From contig CABFPE010000057.1 in NCBI GenBank assembly GCA_900660155.1, forward strand, positions 439,216-472,526: DNA of 33,311 bases. Reading direction: 5' to 3'. Below the pieces are notes generated by a model. It was not told the origin of the DNA. It saw only the letters and a program-made list of their open reading frames with translations, and did no database searches. This document shows, piece after piece, positions 11,798 to 22,409 of the stretch. How positions within the stretch are numbered: position 1 is the first letter of the stretch; each line of letters starts with the position of its first letter. Both the position numbers and the translations under genes were made by a program. Source of the stretch: Hofstenia miamia (Eukaryota > Xenacoelomorpha > Acoela > Hofsteniidae).

Positions 11798-12552
11798 GAG
11801 GGAATTAGCCGTTTTCATTAAGTATTCGAAAACATTAATCAACAAATGTTTCGGTCAAAATAATTTAATCACATTTTACATTAAAAAATCCTTTACATTA
11901 ATAAAAACAGATTGTTCCTTGATGCAATTTGATAATTTGATAACATTTATTCGAAAACTCGAGTCACCAGATTTTATTCTTTAGGGACAACATGGTAAGA
12001 TGTGGCAATTGAATATGAAATGAGTGTTTATTGATTTTCTTCATCTTAGCAATCATAGGAAAATACAGATATCTAATGAATAATCTTTTCAGCATAGATA
12101 TGAATTCCTTTGTTGCTTGTTAGTACTTACAGAATGGGAATGAATATATTTATTCTAAACCAATACATTAAATTACATATAGAAATTGGCATGGCAAACT
12201 ATGATGTGAATTGGATCAACCTGTTGAAAGCGAAATTCATTGCTAAAGAATTGTCATTAACACTTGAAAAGCTTAAGACTGGTAAATATATATATATATA
12301 ATCATGCATACAACATACAGATATTCTGAAACTTCAATTGCTTGCCGATTCCTCAATTTCTTAATTTTAGGAAATTCTTATGCATAAAGCTTAACTATTA
12401 AAGGATTACGTACTGATATTTACTGTTTTGTTTTTGCACCTATATTAGAGAAGCTTTGATATTCATTTAATTATATTGATAAGCAGAAAATATATCTCTA
12501 GTTTTAATATATTTTAAATAAATAAAATTGCAGCGTCTCTAAAAAAACTCAC
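11798..12552. other. Intron-like or intergenic AT-rich DNA
   Basis: This lies downstream, in the minus-strand sense, of the exons at 12553-12755, so it should hold that gene's next intron. I could not find the next exon. A plus-strand open frame at 12110-12301 ends in a short (TA)n run. Confidence 0.5.
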
Positions 12553-12755
12553 CATAAACGACCTGAGACACGTTGGAGGCAAAGAAGACAATGATAAGAA
12601 CGTATCGGAAATCTGAAAACGTTTGTAAAAGTCACAGATACTTCCAAAAACTTACGACTTAAAAAGATGAAGTCTACAATTATTTCTATTTCACTTTTCC
12701 TTTTCGTAAAGGATGAAGTTTCAACGGGAAAGTCTTCCTCTTTTGCTGCTGCCAT
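12553..12755 (-). CDS. Probable 5' exons of an unrecognised membrane-protein gene
   Basis: The minus-strand ATG at 12755 opens a frame starting MAAAKEEDFPVETSSF, with codon use unlike the surrounding DNA. I propose exon 1 as 12656-12755 with donor GTAAGT, an intron of 43 nt (12613-12655) with a T-rich end and TTTTCAG acceptor, and exon 2 as 12553-12612 with donor GTGAGT at 12552. Splicing changes the continuation to HFRYVLIIVFFASNVSQVVY, which reads as a transmembrane helix. The unspliced frame reaches a stop soon after and looks less protein-like. A short acidic, polar N-terminus followed by a helix suggests a multi-pass membrane protein such as a transporter, but I do not recognise the family. 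Later exons were not found. The comparable 40-nt intron in SLC35C1 supports the model. Confidence 0.5.
12613..12655 (-). other. Proposed 43-nt intron
   Basis: Reading the minus strand, GTAAGTTTTTGG opens the interval and ACAAACGTTTTCAG closes it. Both ends fit consensus splice sites. The length matches the 40-nt intron of the SLC35C1 gene at the right end of the window. Confidence 0.5.
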
Positions 12756-12864
12756 TTGTAAAGGGATCTAAATTTTTAATTATAGTCAAATAATGGTATT
12801 CCTCAATCCTCAGTCAACGATTTGTAAAGAAATATTTTTGAAACACTGCCACAATGACAGTAGA

Positions 12865-12903
12865 ACGTCATAATCGCCGCTAGATGGTGAGCTTTAATGA
12901 CGT
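12865..12903 (-). promoter_or_regulatory. Candidate promoter element: paired TGACGT sites
   Basis: About 110-150 bp upstream of the minus-strand ATG at 12755 there is ACGTCA (12865-12870) and, in the opposite orientation, TGACGT (12898-12903). These are CRE/ATF-type half sites. They flank the comparatively GC-rich word CGCCGCTAGATGGTG (12875-12889). Position and composition fit a promoter-proximal element, but short motifs alone are weak evidence. Confidence 0.3.
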
Positions 12904-14514
12904 AATTGAAAACTCGCATAAATCTTTTAGAAATATACAAAAGAAACAACTGTAGCATCTCGATCATTATGATTTATTTTGTATTTCTAAATTAAATGAA
13001 TTTATCAAAAAGATGTTCACTGAAACCACACAGAAAAATTTACTGACGTCTTAGATCCAAATTTTGTGTTTCAAACATGTTTAAGATAAAATATTTTTAT
13101 TTATAGTAATTATTGATATTAAAAAATAGGTATTTTAAATTTTAATGTCTAATATACGACCGCAAAAATAATTATTATTCACATTTTCCTAATAGTACTA
13201 TTTCTTTACTAGCTTTGATTTGTTTTTTTAGCAAATTTTGGGAAATTGATGCCGGATGTATTAGCTGAAAATTTAACACAATTGAATATCCTCCAAAATA
13301 AACACATTAAATTTGGTTGGCTATTTTACATAATATATAAAACATTCATAGATTTAGATACAATTTTAAAGAAATTTTGCTGGAACTTTTCTGAATAACT
13401 ATGTGTATACTGATATAAAATTGAAAGTATTTATGCGTACATGTTAAATTAAGAATTTGTTATTGAAAATCTGTTATTTTGCTTTAAAATTGTTTTCGAG
13501 ATTATTTTCCTTTTTTGTAAGAACAATTTAAGAACAAAGTTGCAATCGAATTTTTTTCAGGTTATGCATTAATTTAATAAGAACCTAATATCTATTAGTT
13601 TTTCAAAAAAATAAAACTTAATGAAATTATTTTTCTGGATCTAAGACTATTATAAATTGACGTATATGAGTTGAAAATTGGTTGTGATTAATTTTCCTAA
13701 AACTCCTTTTATCTCTCAGGATAACGATCATCAAGTTTTGACACATCTAGTTATAACATAGATAAAGGGCATGTGACTCTGTCATATCAATGCCGCATTT
13801 TTTGAAATTGAAAAAACATGTAAAAACTCTCCCCTTAAAGAAATCAGATTTGCGTTCACAAATTTGCAGGTGTATACGAAATAGCCATGAATATATATTT
13901 TAGTTAAAACATATCGCAGTTGTGTTAATTAGTGGCTTATAAAAGTGTTTTCTCGAAACTGTAACTGAACTTAACAGAGTAACTTAATATTTGGATAGAT
14001 TTTGCGACATCGTTTAGCATTGGAAAACAAATTACCGATTTGGTTCTTGAGAAATTGCTTTTGCTACGATCAGGTTCTTCAAGGACTGAGAAGTTTGTTC
14101 ACCGGGCTGTAAAAATGTAAATATGCCTGTATGTTATTCCATGCGAAGTTATTTAGGAAAAAGCTATATGGGGATATTCATTTTATGCTTTTAGTCCTTA
14201 CCTTATATTAACTGCATTACAATTATTGGTTCTTAATAGTGATGCTACTACATACATGTAGTAGTTGGAAGTGATTTGTAAATTCAAAACAGTAAAGCAT
14301 TTGTGAAATAGTGTAAATATGAAGTAATGGAACTAAGCAAAAGAAAACTTGTAGCTGAGTTTAATCGATGGAGTTTTAGAATAAGCTACCAGAGCAGAAT
14401 TGAATAAATGGTCGTTGGTAGAGTACAACGTTCTTGGCGAGAACGAAAACGTTTGCAAGAAACTGCTCCATTAATATCTCTTAACTATGTTCGATGAATA
14501 ACTCAAATTCATAT
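12904..14514. other. AT-rich intergenic DNA, no gene seen
   Basis: No exon, RNA gene or transposon end was recognised. Confidence 0.55.
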
Positions 14515-16683
14515 ACAAACTGTAAAACTGTGTTAAGCTCAATTCAGCTTAGCTAAATTTGGCCTTATATTATATATTATGCATATTAGCTTATGAGGTT
14601 CTTAAATTAGCACACAATTTATTATGAATGCTTAACGTCTTCTAAATTTTTGTTTCTCAAATTTTTTGCGAATGTATTCAAATGAAGTGGAGATTATTTG
14701 AAAAATATTTGAAGATTTAGTAATCAAATTTCTTCAAGACATTGACAATCAATATTTCTAAGTACAACTTGCATCAAGGTAGCAGAAATAAACACAGTGT
14801 GTGTATGCGCGGTGTCAGGAGTTTGTGTAATGTAGTTTATTGCAATTTCCTTGCTGATGAAAAAACATATGTGACTAGTTATATAATAGTTATTTGGAGT
14901 TATTTTTTAGAAATTTAAGTCTAAATAGTATATTACATTCAAATATACAAATTTATGAATTTATAAATGTCATAAAATATTGTAATAAACCTATTTTCCA
15001 AATTTGATATTGATACTAAAGACGTTTCGAACATGGATTTTACATTGGGCAAGAGAATACTACTGTTGTGTAGCCACATTTGTAAATGGATATTTTGGAT
15101 CAAATCCAAGCTCACCAATTGAAATTGTAAAAAATTCTAAATGTAAGAAATTGTCGTAAACTCGATGCCATTAGTTAATTATTAAGAATTTATTATTAAT
15201 TCTATAACTATTGTTTCCTATTTTGATTTTAGAGATAAATATTAATAAAAGACATTCTAGTCTGATTTGGGGCAGAGGGTGCAGCCGTTTCCTAAAATCA
15301 AACTTTCAGAAAAAAAATCCCAAAATTTTTTAAATTAACCAATAAAACGCTTCTTAGTTATTTAATAGGCTGGGTAATAAGGGTAATAATTTAAACTTGC
15401 CACACTCTATCCACCTAACCAAAGTTCGTGCTACTGCCAATGTGTAATCATGATTAACATGCAGTTAACATTGATCATATGTAAGCATTATAAAGGGACG
15501 TTGATTTTTGTGGCAGAAGCATTGTAGTAAATATGACATTTGAAGATTGTTCAAAGCACTTATTGTTAGGAACGATTTACAATAACGAATGAAATCNACA
15601 AACTGTAAAACTGTGTTAAGCTCAATTCAGCTTAGCTAAATTTGGCCTTATATTATATATTATGCATATTAGCTTATGAGGTTCTTAAATTAGCACACAA
15701 TTTATTATGAATGCTTAACGTCTTCTAAATTTTTGTTTCTCAAATTTTTTGCGAATGTATTCAAATGAAGTTAATGGAGATTATTTGAAAAATATTTGAA
15801 GATTTAGTAATCAAATTTCTTCAAGACATTGACAATCAATATTTCTAAGTACAACTTGCATCAAGGTAGCAGAAATAAACACAGTGTGTGTATGCGCGGT
15901 GTCAGGAGTTTGTGTAATGTAGTTTATTGCAATTTCCTTGCTGATGAAAAAACATATGTGACTAGTTATATAATAGTTATTTGGAGTTATTTTTTAGAAA
16001 TTTAAGTCTAAATAGTATATTACATTCAAATATACAAATTTATGAATTTATAAATGTCATAAAATATTGTAATAAACCTATTTTCCAAATTTGATATTGA
16101 TACTAAAGACGTTTCGAACATGGATTTTACATTGGGCAAGAGAATACTACTGTTGTGTAGCCACATTTGTAAATGGATATTTTGGATCAAATCCAAGCTC
16201 ACCAATTGAAATTGTAAAAAATTCTAAATGTAAGAAATTGTCGTAAACTCGATGCCATTAGTTAATTATTAAGAATTTATTATTAATTCTATAACTATTG
16301 TTTCCTATTTTGATTTTAGAGATAAATATTAATAAAAGACATTCTAGTCTGATTTGGGGCAGAGGGTGCAGCCGTTTCCTAAAATCAAACTTTCAGAAAA
16401 AAAATCCCAAAATTTTTTAAATTAACCAATAAAACGCTTCTTAGTTATTTAATAGGCTGGGTAATAAGGGTAATAATTTAAACTTGCCACACTCTATCCA
16501 CCTAACCAAAGTTCGTTCCACTGCCAATGTGTAATCATGATTAACATGCAGTTAACTTTGATCATATGTAAGCATTATAAAGGGACGTTGATTTTTGTGG
16601 CAGAAGCATTGTAGTAAATATGACATTTGAAGATTGTTCAAAGCACTTATTGTTAGGAACGATTTACAATAACGAATGAAATC
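14515..16683. repeat. 1.08-kb duplication around a single N, probably two haplotypes
   Basis: Copy 1 (14515-15596, 1082 bp) and copy 2 (15598-16683, 1086 bp) are nearly identical and separated only by the N at 15597. The differences I found are a 4-bp insertion in copy 2 (GAAGTGGAG against GAAGTTAATGGAG), two substitutions near 15430/16516 (GTGCTACT against GTTCCACT) and one near 15470/16556 (AACATTG against AACTTTG). That is about three substitutions and one indel per kilobase. This fits two alleles of a heterozygous diploid placed end to end by the assembler better than a real tandem repeat. No gene lies in either copy. Confidence 0.88.
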
Positions 16684-17480
16684 TTATGGCGAATATCAGT
16701 CTAACAGCAATTGTTTCCAAAATCAATTGATTTTACTCTAATTTCTCAACAGTGCACCAGCTGCTATTCTCATTTATCTACCCATAAAATGTGGTAGATT
16801 TCTCAATTCAAGTTTTCAATAGTGTTAGACAATGCCTTTAATAAACCATAAAAACTGTCAAATAACATTTTAGTATTTCAATTAATTCACATTTATGTTG
16901 TAAATGTTAGAGAATAAAATCATTTTCTATCATTATCAGTGTGCCTTAGTTTGAATTAATTACTAGAACCATGAATGTAAATTTACAGGAGCGAGGGGCC
17001 ATCACATTCATAGGAGAGCATTAAATTCAAAAGAGGTATTCGGAAAAATCTGTCAGCCAAAGTGTGTATTTTAAAAGACCTGGACCTACTTTAGACCTGT
17101 AAATAAGAACTTTTGCACCAGATATAAATTGGAACAATCAATGTTCTCTAATTTTTATGGTAAAACTGCAACAAATTTCACTCTCAGATTTCACATCTCA
17201 ACTCTCAGATTTTTCAAATTCTTAAGTCTATGACTTGAGCTGTACGATTAATTGCAATCAACATATAAAAAAATCAATCGTATCTATCATCATAAGAATA
17301 TTTTCAACAAAATTGTTGGTCAACATTTCGCATTTTTCTGAGCAGTATAGGACTTTTGCATCCCAAAAATTGTTGCCGTTTTTCCCCAATATCCACATTG
17401 ATTGTGTTGTTAACAAAAACTTGATTGTTAATCCTTGAAGGTGTTGACATCAGTTTCATTATTACGGCTAAATGAGATTC
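16684..17480. other. AT-rich intergenic DNA, no gene seen
   Basis: A 67-codon plus-strand frame at 17235-17438 shows no family features and lacks splice or promoter context. Nothing else was found. Confidence 0.55.
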
Positions 17481-17529
17481 TATTAAACCAAGCGCCCTCT
17501 AACGTTAGAGGGCGCCTTGTATTAAACCA
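17481..17529. repeat. Perfect 24-bp palindrome inside 10-bp direct repeats
   Basis: GCGCCCTCTAAC (17492-17503) is followed directly by its exact reverse complement (17504-17515). Pairing continues three more bases on each side if one base is bulged. The whole is bracketed by TATTAAACCA at 17481-17490 and 17520-17529, each containing TTAA. The palindrome is about 60% G+C in a region that is around 70% A+T. Direct repeats round an inverted repeat suggest a miniature or internally deleted DNA transposon reduced to joined termini, but no superfamily is certain. Confidence 0.7.
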
Positions 17530-17923
17530 TCAAGCGAGGTTTTAATGAAACAAAACGTTTTGCTCCTATTTTCGCACAATTCTCTACAAATTTGTTGAGA
17601 AATTTGGAAAACCTTGGAAAATTTAGAAAACTATTGGTTAATGTGCTTTCATGTAGTGAAAAATAATTGTGTTCAGAAACAATTCCTGTGTCAGAAGTAT
17701 TTGAAATTATTGAAAAATTTTCAAATTCCTTCCATACTTAATGATCAGAGAATCAGGAAGTTTAAGTTCCATAAAGCAACAACAAAAATCAGTTGCTTAT
17801 GGACCACACAAGCCTTGTTTACATACCTCGAAAAAGATTTGCCGCTTGTAAAGACGTAAATGAATGAGCAGACAAGCTTCTATTCTATAATGTCCTCAGA
17901 TAAATCTTTATGAGTGTTTAATG

Positions 17924-17957
17924 ATAATAATAATAATAATAATAATCGTTTTATTTC
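17924..17957 (-). repeat. AATAAA signal and (ATT)n tail of the minus-strand LINE
   Basis: On the minus strand a GGGAAATAAAACG sequence is followed by about eight ATT units. This is the 3' end of the LINE whose RT lies at 18030-19652. The design matches the tail at 3252-3285: AATAAA, a few bases, then (ATT)n. Confidence 0.88.
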
Positions 17958-18029
17958 CCGTACAGAATACAACTACATCATACTGTAAATAGGAAAGGAT
18001 GTGCTAAGCATCAGACATAGGGGCTACAT

Positions 18030-19652
18030 TCACACGATGTAGCGAGGCTTATTCCCATAGATAATGTATCTAAGCATCGTAGGAATAATAGAAACTTGGT
18101 ACAGGTGGGTCTTTATCTGCGGCATCACGAACTTCTGTCGTGTTTCTGTATTACTACGAAAAAGTTGGAGCTCAGCTTGCAAGGGGTGCTCATCATTGTT
18201 TTGTACCTTCCATACCATCCTTATGAACTGTTGATGAAAATTATCTTCAACGATTTGATACAGGTTTCTTTTATTGTGCTTCGTTAATTTCGCAAAATAT
18301 GAGATAGGCTTGCGTAGTGTTTTCCGGAGTGCTTCAGTCAGATACAATCCAAAAGCTGTTGTGCAAAACAGGTAGTGCGGTAAAATATATTGCATGAAGA
18401 TTTTGATAGAGTTCGGTTTTGATAGATATTTTAGCATGCCAGAGATACATCGTATGACATAGTTTATCTTTTTAATCAATGCCTTAACTTGCGTTTTGAA
18501 ATTCAGTTCATCATCCAGGTAGATACTGAGGTACTTTATACATGTAGACTTTTCAACTAGGTTTCCATCGATATACATTACTCTGTTTTTAATGTTGAAC
18601 ATGAGAGTGTTTTTCCTTCTTACACGATGAAATGTTAGTTCTCTACTCTTGGATGGATTTAACTTAAGATTATTATTCTTTGAAAAGCTAGACACGTACT
18701 TTATGCAAGATTCATAGCCTTCGTAATCCGTTACGTCCCTTATAACAGCTAGGATTCTGGAATCGTCTGAGTACTTCGTTATGGTGTGTTTGTTGTCCCT
18801 CATACCATCGGTAGCGAAAGTGAAAAGAAATCCTGACATTGGGCCGCCTTGAGGAATGCCTACTTTAACTTCTTCAGCTTTACTACAAGTACCTTTGATT
18901 CTTACAACTTGGCTATTTCCCTTCAAGTATGACATTAACCAGTGTGTCAGCCATGACTGATTATCTTCCATCGAACTGTCCACCATACCCAGCAGCTTAT
19001 TGTGCAATACGGTATTAAATGCGGAGGTGTAGTCGAGAAATAGGCACTTGATAACCGTGTCCTTAATCTGAAGCTCCCTTGAAACTTCATTGGTTAGACA
19101 CAAAATTGCGTCAAGTACTGATAAGCCTTTCTTATAAGCAAATTGATTGGGATCACGCTGACTTGAAAGGGCATTTTGCATCTCTGAAAGAACAATACTG
19201 TCCAAGCCTTTTGCCTCAATAGGAGTAAGAACAACCGGTCTAAACTTCCTATTTGCCATGTCCGCATCTGCAACTTTAGGGATAGGAGCTACAATACCAA
19301 CTTTCCATGTAGTAGGATAGTGTAGCGTACGCAAGCTAGATGTGTATATTTTAGAATATGATGTCGATAGTTCCTCGTGCAGCTTTGAGAAAGCCCAAGC
19401 TGGAATATGGCTCCTTCCCTGGGCTTTATTTGGTTTCACTTTCTTAAAGTAGTCAGAAACAATATCTTTAGATATTTCGTGAGAAGAGCCACTTATGTTA
19501 TGCAATATCGGATTATCCACATCCATAGTGGCGTCGCTGTTAAAACGCACAAAAAATTTATTCAACTCTTCACCATCATCAATTCCAATATTTGACTTCA
19601 TCTGACTTTTCGTTTTCCAGGTAACGAATTTATCCATTTCCTCCTTTGGCAT
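18030..19652 (-). pseudogene. LINE ORF2, RT and C-terminal domain (L2/Rex-like), 540 codons
   Basis: This is the largest open part of a 5'-truncated LINE. RT motifs appear in order: KVGIVAPIPK (about residue 117), FRPVVLTPIEAK (about 137), NQFAYKKGLSVLDA (about 169), motif A FLDYTSAFN with catalytic Asp207, motif B GIPQGG (265-270), the catalytic box YSDD (294-297, Ser replacing the usual Ala), NLKLNPSKS (about 335) and CIKYLSIYLDDELNF (about 372). After the RT comes the helical ILPHYLFCTTAFG tail usual in the CR1/L2/Rex group. There is no RNase H. The annotated Met is not a true start, because the same frame continues upstream beyond a single stop into 19680-20207. Catalytic aspartates are retained, so the copy was probably disabled only recently. 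Confidence 0.88.
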
Positions 19653-19679
19653 TCTGCCAAATGTACGTTGCCTGTGTTT

Positions 19680-20207
19680 TTAAACAGTTTTACGTATTTG
19701 TCTCTGGATGTAGTTTCGCCGGTGCGTGTCTCTGGCTTTTATAGCTTTCTTCTTTTCCTTAACTAGCTCTAACAAACCTGGGACACATTTAACTCGATCC
19801 AATATTGAGCTTTCTGCCGCAACTTTACAAGTTGGTACACACAAGTTTATCAGGTGGTCGATATAGCATTCAGTAGTTCTGACCGCTTCATCTACACAAT
19901 CTGCCTGTAGAACGCTCCAGTCCGTCGACTGGAGCTCGTACTTGAGCCTTGATATGTTCTCAACTGTTAAATCATACTCATGCTTGTGACCAATTCTCCT
20001 CCTCTTTGATCGACATGTTATTCGTGGTATCTGAATGAAACTGTTTTGAAGAAATCGTGCAGGTAGTAGGAGATTCCTAGAAAGTCTGGGGTTAAGCTGG
20101 ACTACTCGAAAAAAATAATTAATGATTTCATTATAACTATTAAAACTTAGTAAATATAAAGGTGGACAAAACTGGAAAAAAATGATACGCTTTCTCATTT
20201 TATACAT
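19680..20207 (-). pseudogene. LINE ORF2 segment upstream of the RT, cut off by one in-frame stop
   Basis: This stretch has the same reading frame as the RT at 18030-19652, separated by one TAA (minus strand, 19680-19682) and nine codons. From about residue 75 it has the usual linker between endonuclease and RT: ISRLKYELQSTDWSVLQADC, then VDEAVRTTECYIDHLINLCVPTCK, then GLLELVKEKKKAIKARD. The first 50 or so residues are hydrophobic and probably lie outside the element. No endonuclease catalytic motifs are seen, so the copy is 5'-truncated in or just after that domain, near 20.1 kb. Confidence 0.78.
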
Positions 20208-22021
20208 TAAGTTTTATACGAAAACATGCATTAAACAAGGAATTCCCTCAAACTTTCGTCAGCTTTCATGCAGGAAAGTAGCGGAGCAGTTTGGCAATTA
20301 ATTTCGTTTTGTTAAATTCAAGAAATATTTTAATCCGAATTAGTGTCTTAGTCACTATTGTGTAGCATAATATATGAGCGAAGATAGAATGCAATTACAA
20401 AATATGATAAAAATATAAGTTGTTCTCAATCTGAATTTCAATCTAAATTTCAAATCTAATGGCTACAAGCAACATGAGAAACATAACAAAATCAAATACT
20501 TTTACTTAAATCATCAAAAACGTATGAGAAAATGAAAAAATCCAATTTTTAAAGTGAAATTTATAAGTGCTTCAAAACGAGGCGAAATTGTGGACGATGC
20601 GGTACAAAGAAGTTATTACAGATGACTGTTATGACAGACTTGACAACCAGCCGAAACCCTTCAATTGGTCTCGCTTTCCTTAAATATCTTCTGTTCTCGC
20701 AGAAATCTTTCACCTAGTTCTTCTAGTCACTTTAATAAACATAAAAATATAACTATAAGAAACACAAAACGAATATTGAAAAAACAATAAGAGTAGAACC
20801 ATATATTAGCCATGTTTAGACAAGGCTCGTGGAATATCAAATTCATTACTAAAGCTGGCTCGGCTAGGCTCGGCTCGGCTCGGAACGGAGCGTTTCACCT
20901 CGTTACAAGCTCGGCTCTTTGACAAGTTTGTGGCAGGGAATTTGCAACAATACTGATTTTGTTTTCTGGCTATTTTGTGAATCCTGTCCAATTTCTTATC
21001 TGTTTTCAACATTCTAGAGAGCTCCTCTAGAAACATGAGAAAAAAGAATACATAGAAGATCAAATAACCAACAAACTAAAGGCCGTTCATTTTTTTACGA
21101 TCCTGGATATTCAATATTCCCATTGAAAAATTTACTATATGAACCACCAAATAATTTTCGAGATTTTACCTGACTTATCTTTTTCAAAATTTGTGGAATA
21201 TTTTCGGAAGGTGAATAACCAAAACTACCAGAAGATGAAACTCCATTGCAGCTTAATAGAAAATTTGGTACCATACATTTATTAGCTGTGCGTTCAGTAG
21301 TAGTTCTACTTTCCTTGTGCTACAAAACACAATTTTCACATGCTTATGTAATACAGTTCTGGAAAAAAGCCAATCACTGTTATGTCCAATCTATTTCTTG
21401 ATCTAAAAATATATCAAAGTCCATATCTTATTCAGAAAATATCGGGATGAATTCAGCATGCTGGGTGTATTATACCTATGGTTGCAATTTTCTGAGAAAA
21501 TATTCGTTTCTCAAAACATAATGTAGAATATATAATTAAACGATTAAAAATTGTACACATCATTATTAAAGTATAAAAGTAAAAATAAATATTTGGTATT
21601 AAAGAACATGGAAATTATGCATCTCTATCAAGCACAGAAAACAGCTCTGGTTTAACTCAAGCAATAAACTTCCTTCTCTTAATGCTATTTTTTAAAATTA
21701 TGTCAACTATTCGTCACCTACAAGTTGCTATAAAAAGTTATTGGTCCAGAGTACTGCGATCGGCAATTGATGGATGCTGTATGAATCTTGCCAATGTTTA
21801 AAACTTGGTGAAGTTATTCATATTGCCAACGCTGTTTGAAATCACAATAAAAAGCTGGAAGAAGATACGTTTTTGATAATAATACCATTGTGGTAGACGT
21901 ATTAACAGTTGCAAGAGCATGACTATGTTGGTCTCTGGGACAAAGTGACGAGTATGAAGTTGAAGCACTCTGTGTTTTCACCTGATAATGATGCAATTAG
22001 AATAAAATGAAGTAAACTCTT
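20208..22021. other. Intergenic DNA with a GC-rich GCTCGG cluster
   Basis: No gene is supported. A tandem run of GCTCGG words lies at 20857-20918. It is followed by CAAGCTCGGCTCTTTGACAAG, which resembles sequence at 6259-6298. A minus-strand open frame at 20806-21063 results partly from this run. The old RT element of 22022 may begin somewhere in the last few hundred bases, but its left end cannot be located. Confidence 0.5.
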
Positions 22022-22360
22022 GTGGAATTGGGTCAATGTGGTAGAGTTGCGAAAGCACTTAGGTCACTTGGCATGGTCCCAATTAATGTTAAAATGAGTG
22101 CTGCTCTTGAGTCTCTTCACTCTCGACGAGATGAGTCATTACTTCCTGATACTACCATTCCTAACATAAACGCCTTCAAAATTTTTGTAAGAGATAGCCA
22201 TAGCCCATTGTTTCTAGAATACTTACACCCATTTATTGTCCAAATACTCATGTAGGTTAAAAATACTTTGAATTCCCTTTGCCTGTGGGTTAATCAATTA
22301 GCTTCAGGTAATCTGCCAGTTAAGTCCGTTCATGATTTTATACTACAAATATTATTGCTG
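22022..22360 (+). pseudogene. Old LDD-motif RT element, N-terminal piece
   Basis: The peptide ELGQCGRVAKALRSLGMVPI followed by ALESLHSRRDESLLPD, and after one stop LNSLCLWVNQLASGNLP, is the region before the RT fingers in a family of invertebrate RT proteins. These proteins typically carry a G-x-AARAL-x-S-x-G segment, then LxxxHP, then FVNxLxxGxxP. The copy has an in-frame stop (about 22254). Recognisable sequence stops at about 22360, where the CR1-type LINE begins. The protein resumes at 26789 with VAKGLVHA, so about 20 residues are missing at the junction. Assignment rests on remembered family patterns and is moderately secure. Confidence 0.65.
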
Positions 22361-22409
22361 TAAGTAAGTACAAGGGTTTAGTTAAGATGAACTAATTATC
22401 CTGTTCAAC

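Noticed and set aside
12133..12281. Possible plus-strand exon with acceptor TACTTACAG and donor GTAAATAT
   Set aside because: The frame is open and ends match weak splice consensus, but no partner exon, homology or promoter was seen, and such frames occur by chance in this AT-rich DNA.
20806..21063. Minus-strand 85-codon frame
   Set aside because: Part of it is produced by the GCTCGG run (SRAEPSRA), and the remainder has no family features.
22022..22255. Stand-alone 77-codon gene
   Set aside because: Its sequence matches the N-terminal pattern of the RT element that resumes after the LINE, so it is a pseudogene fragment.
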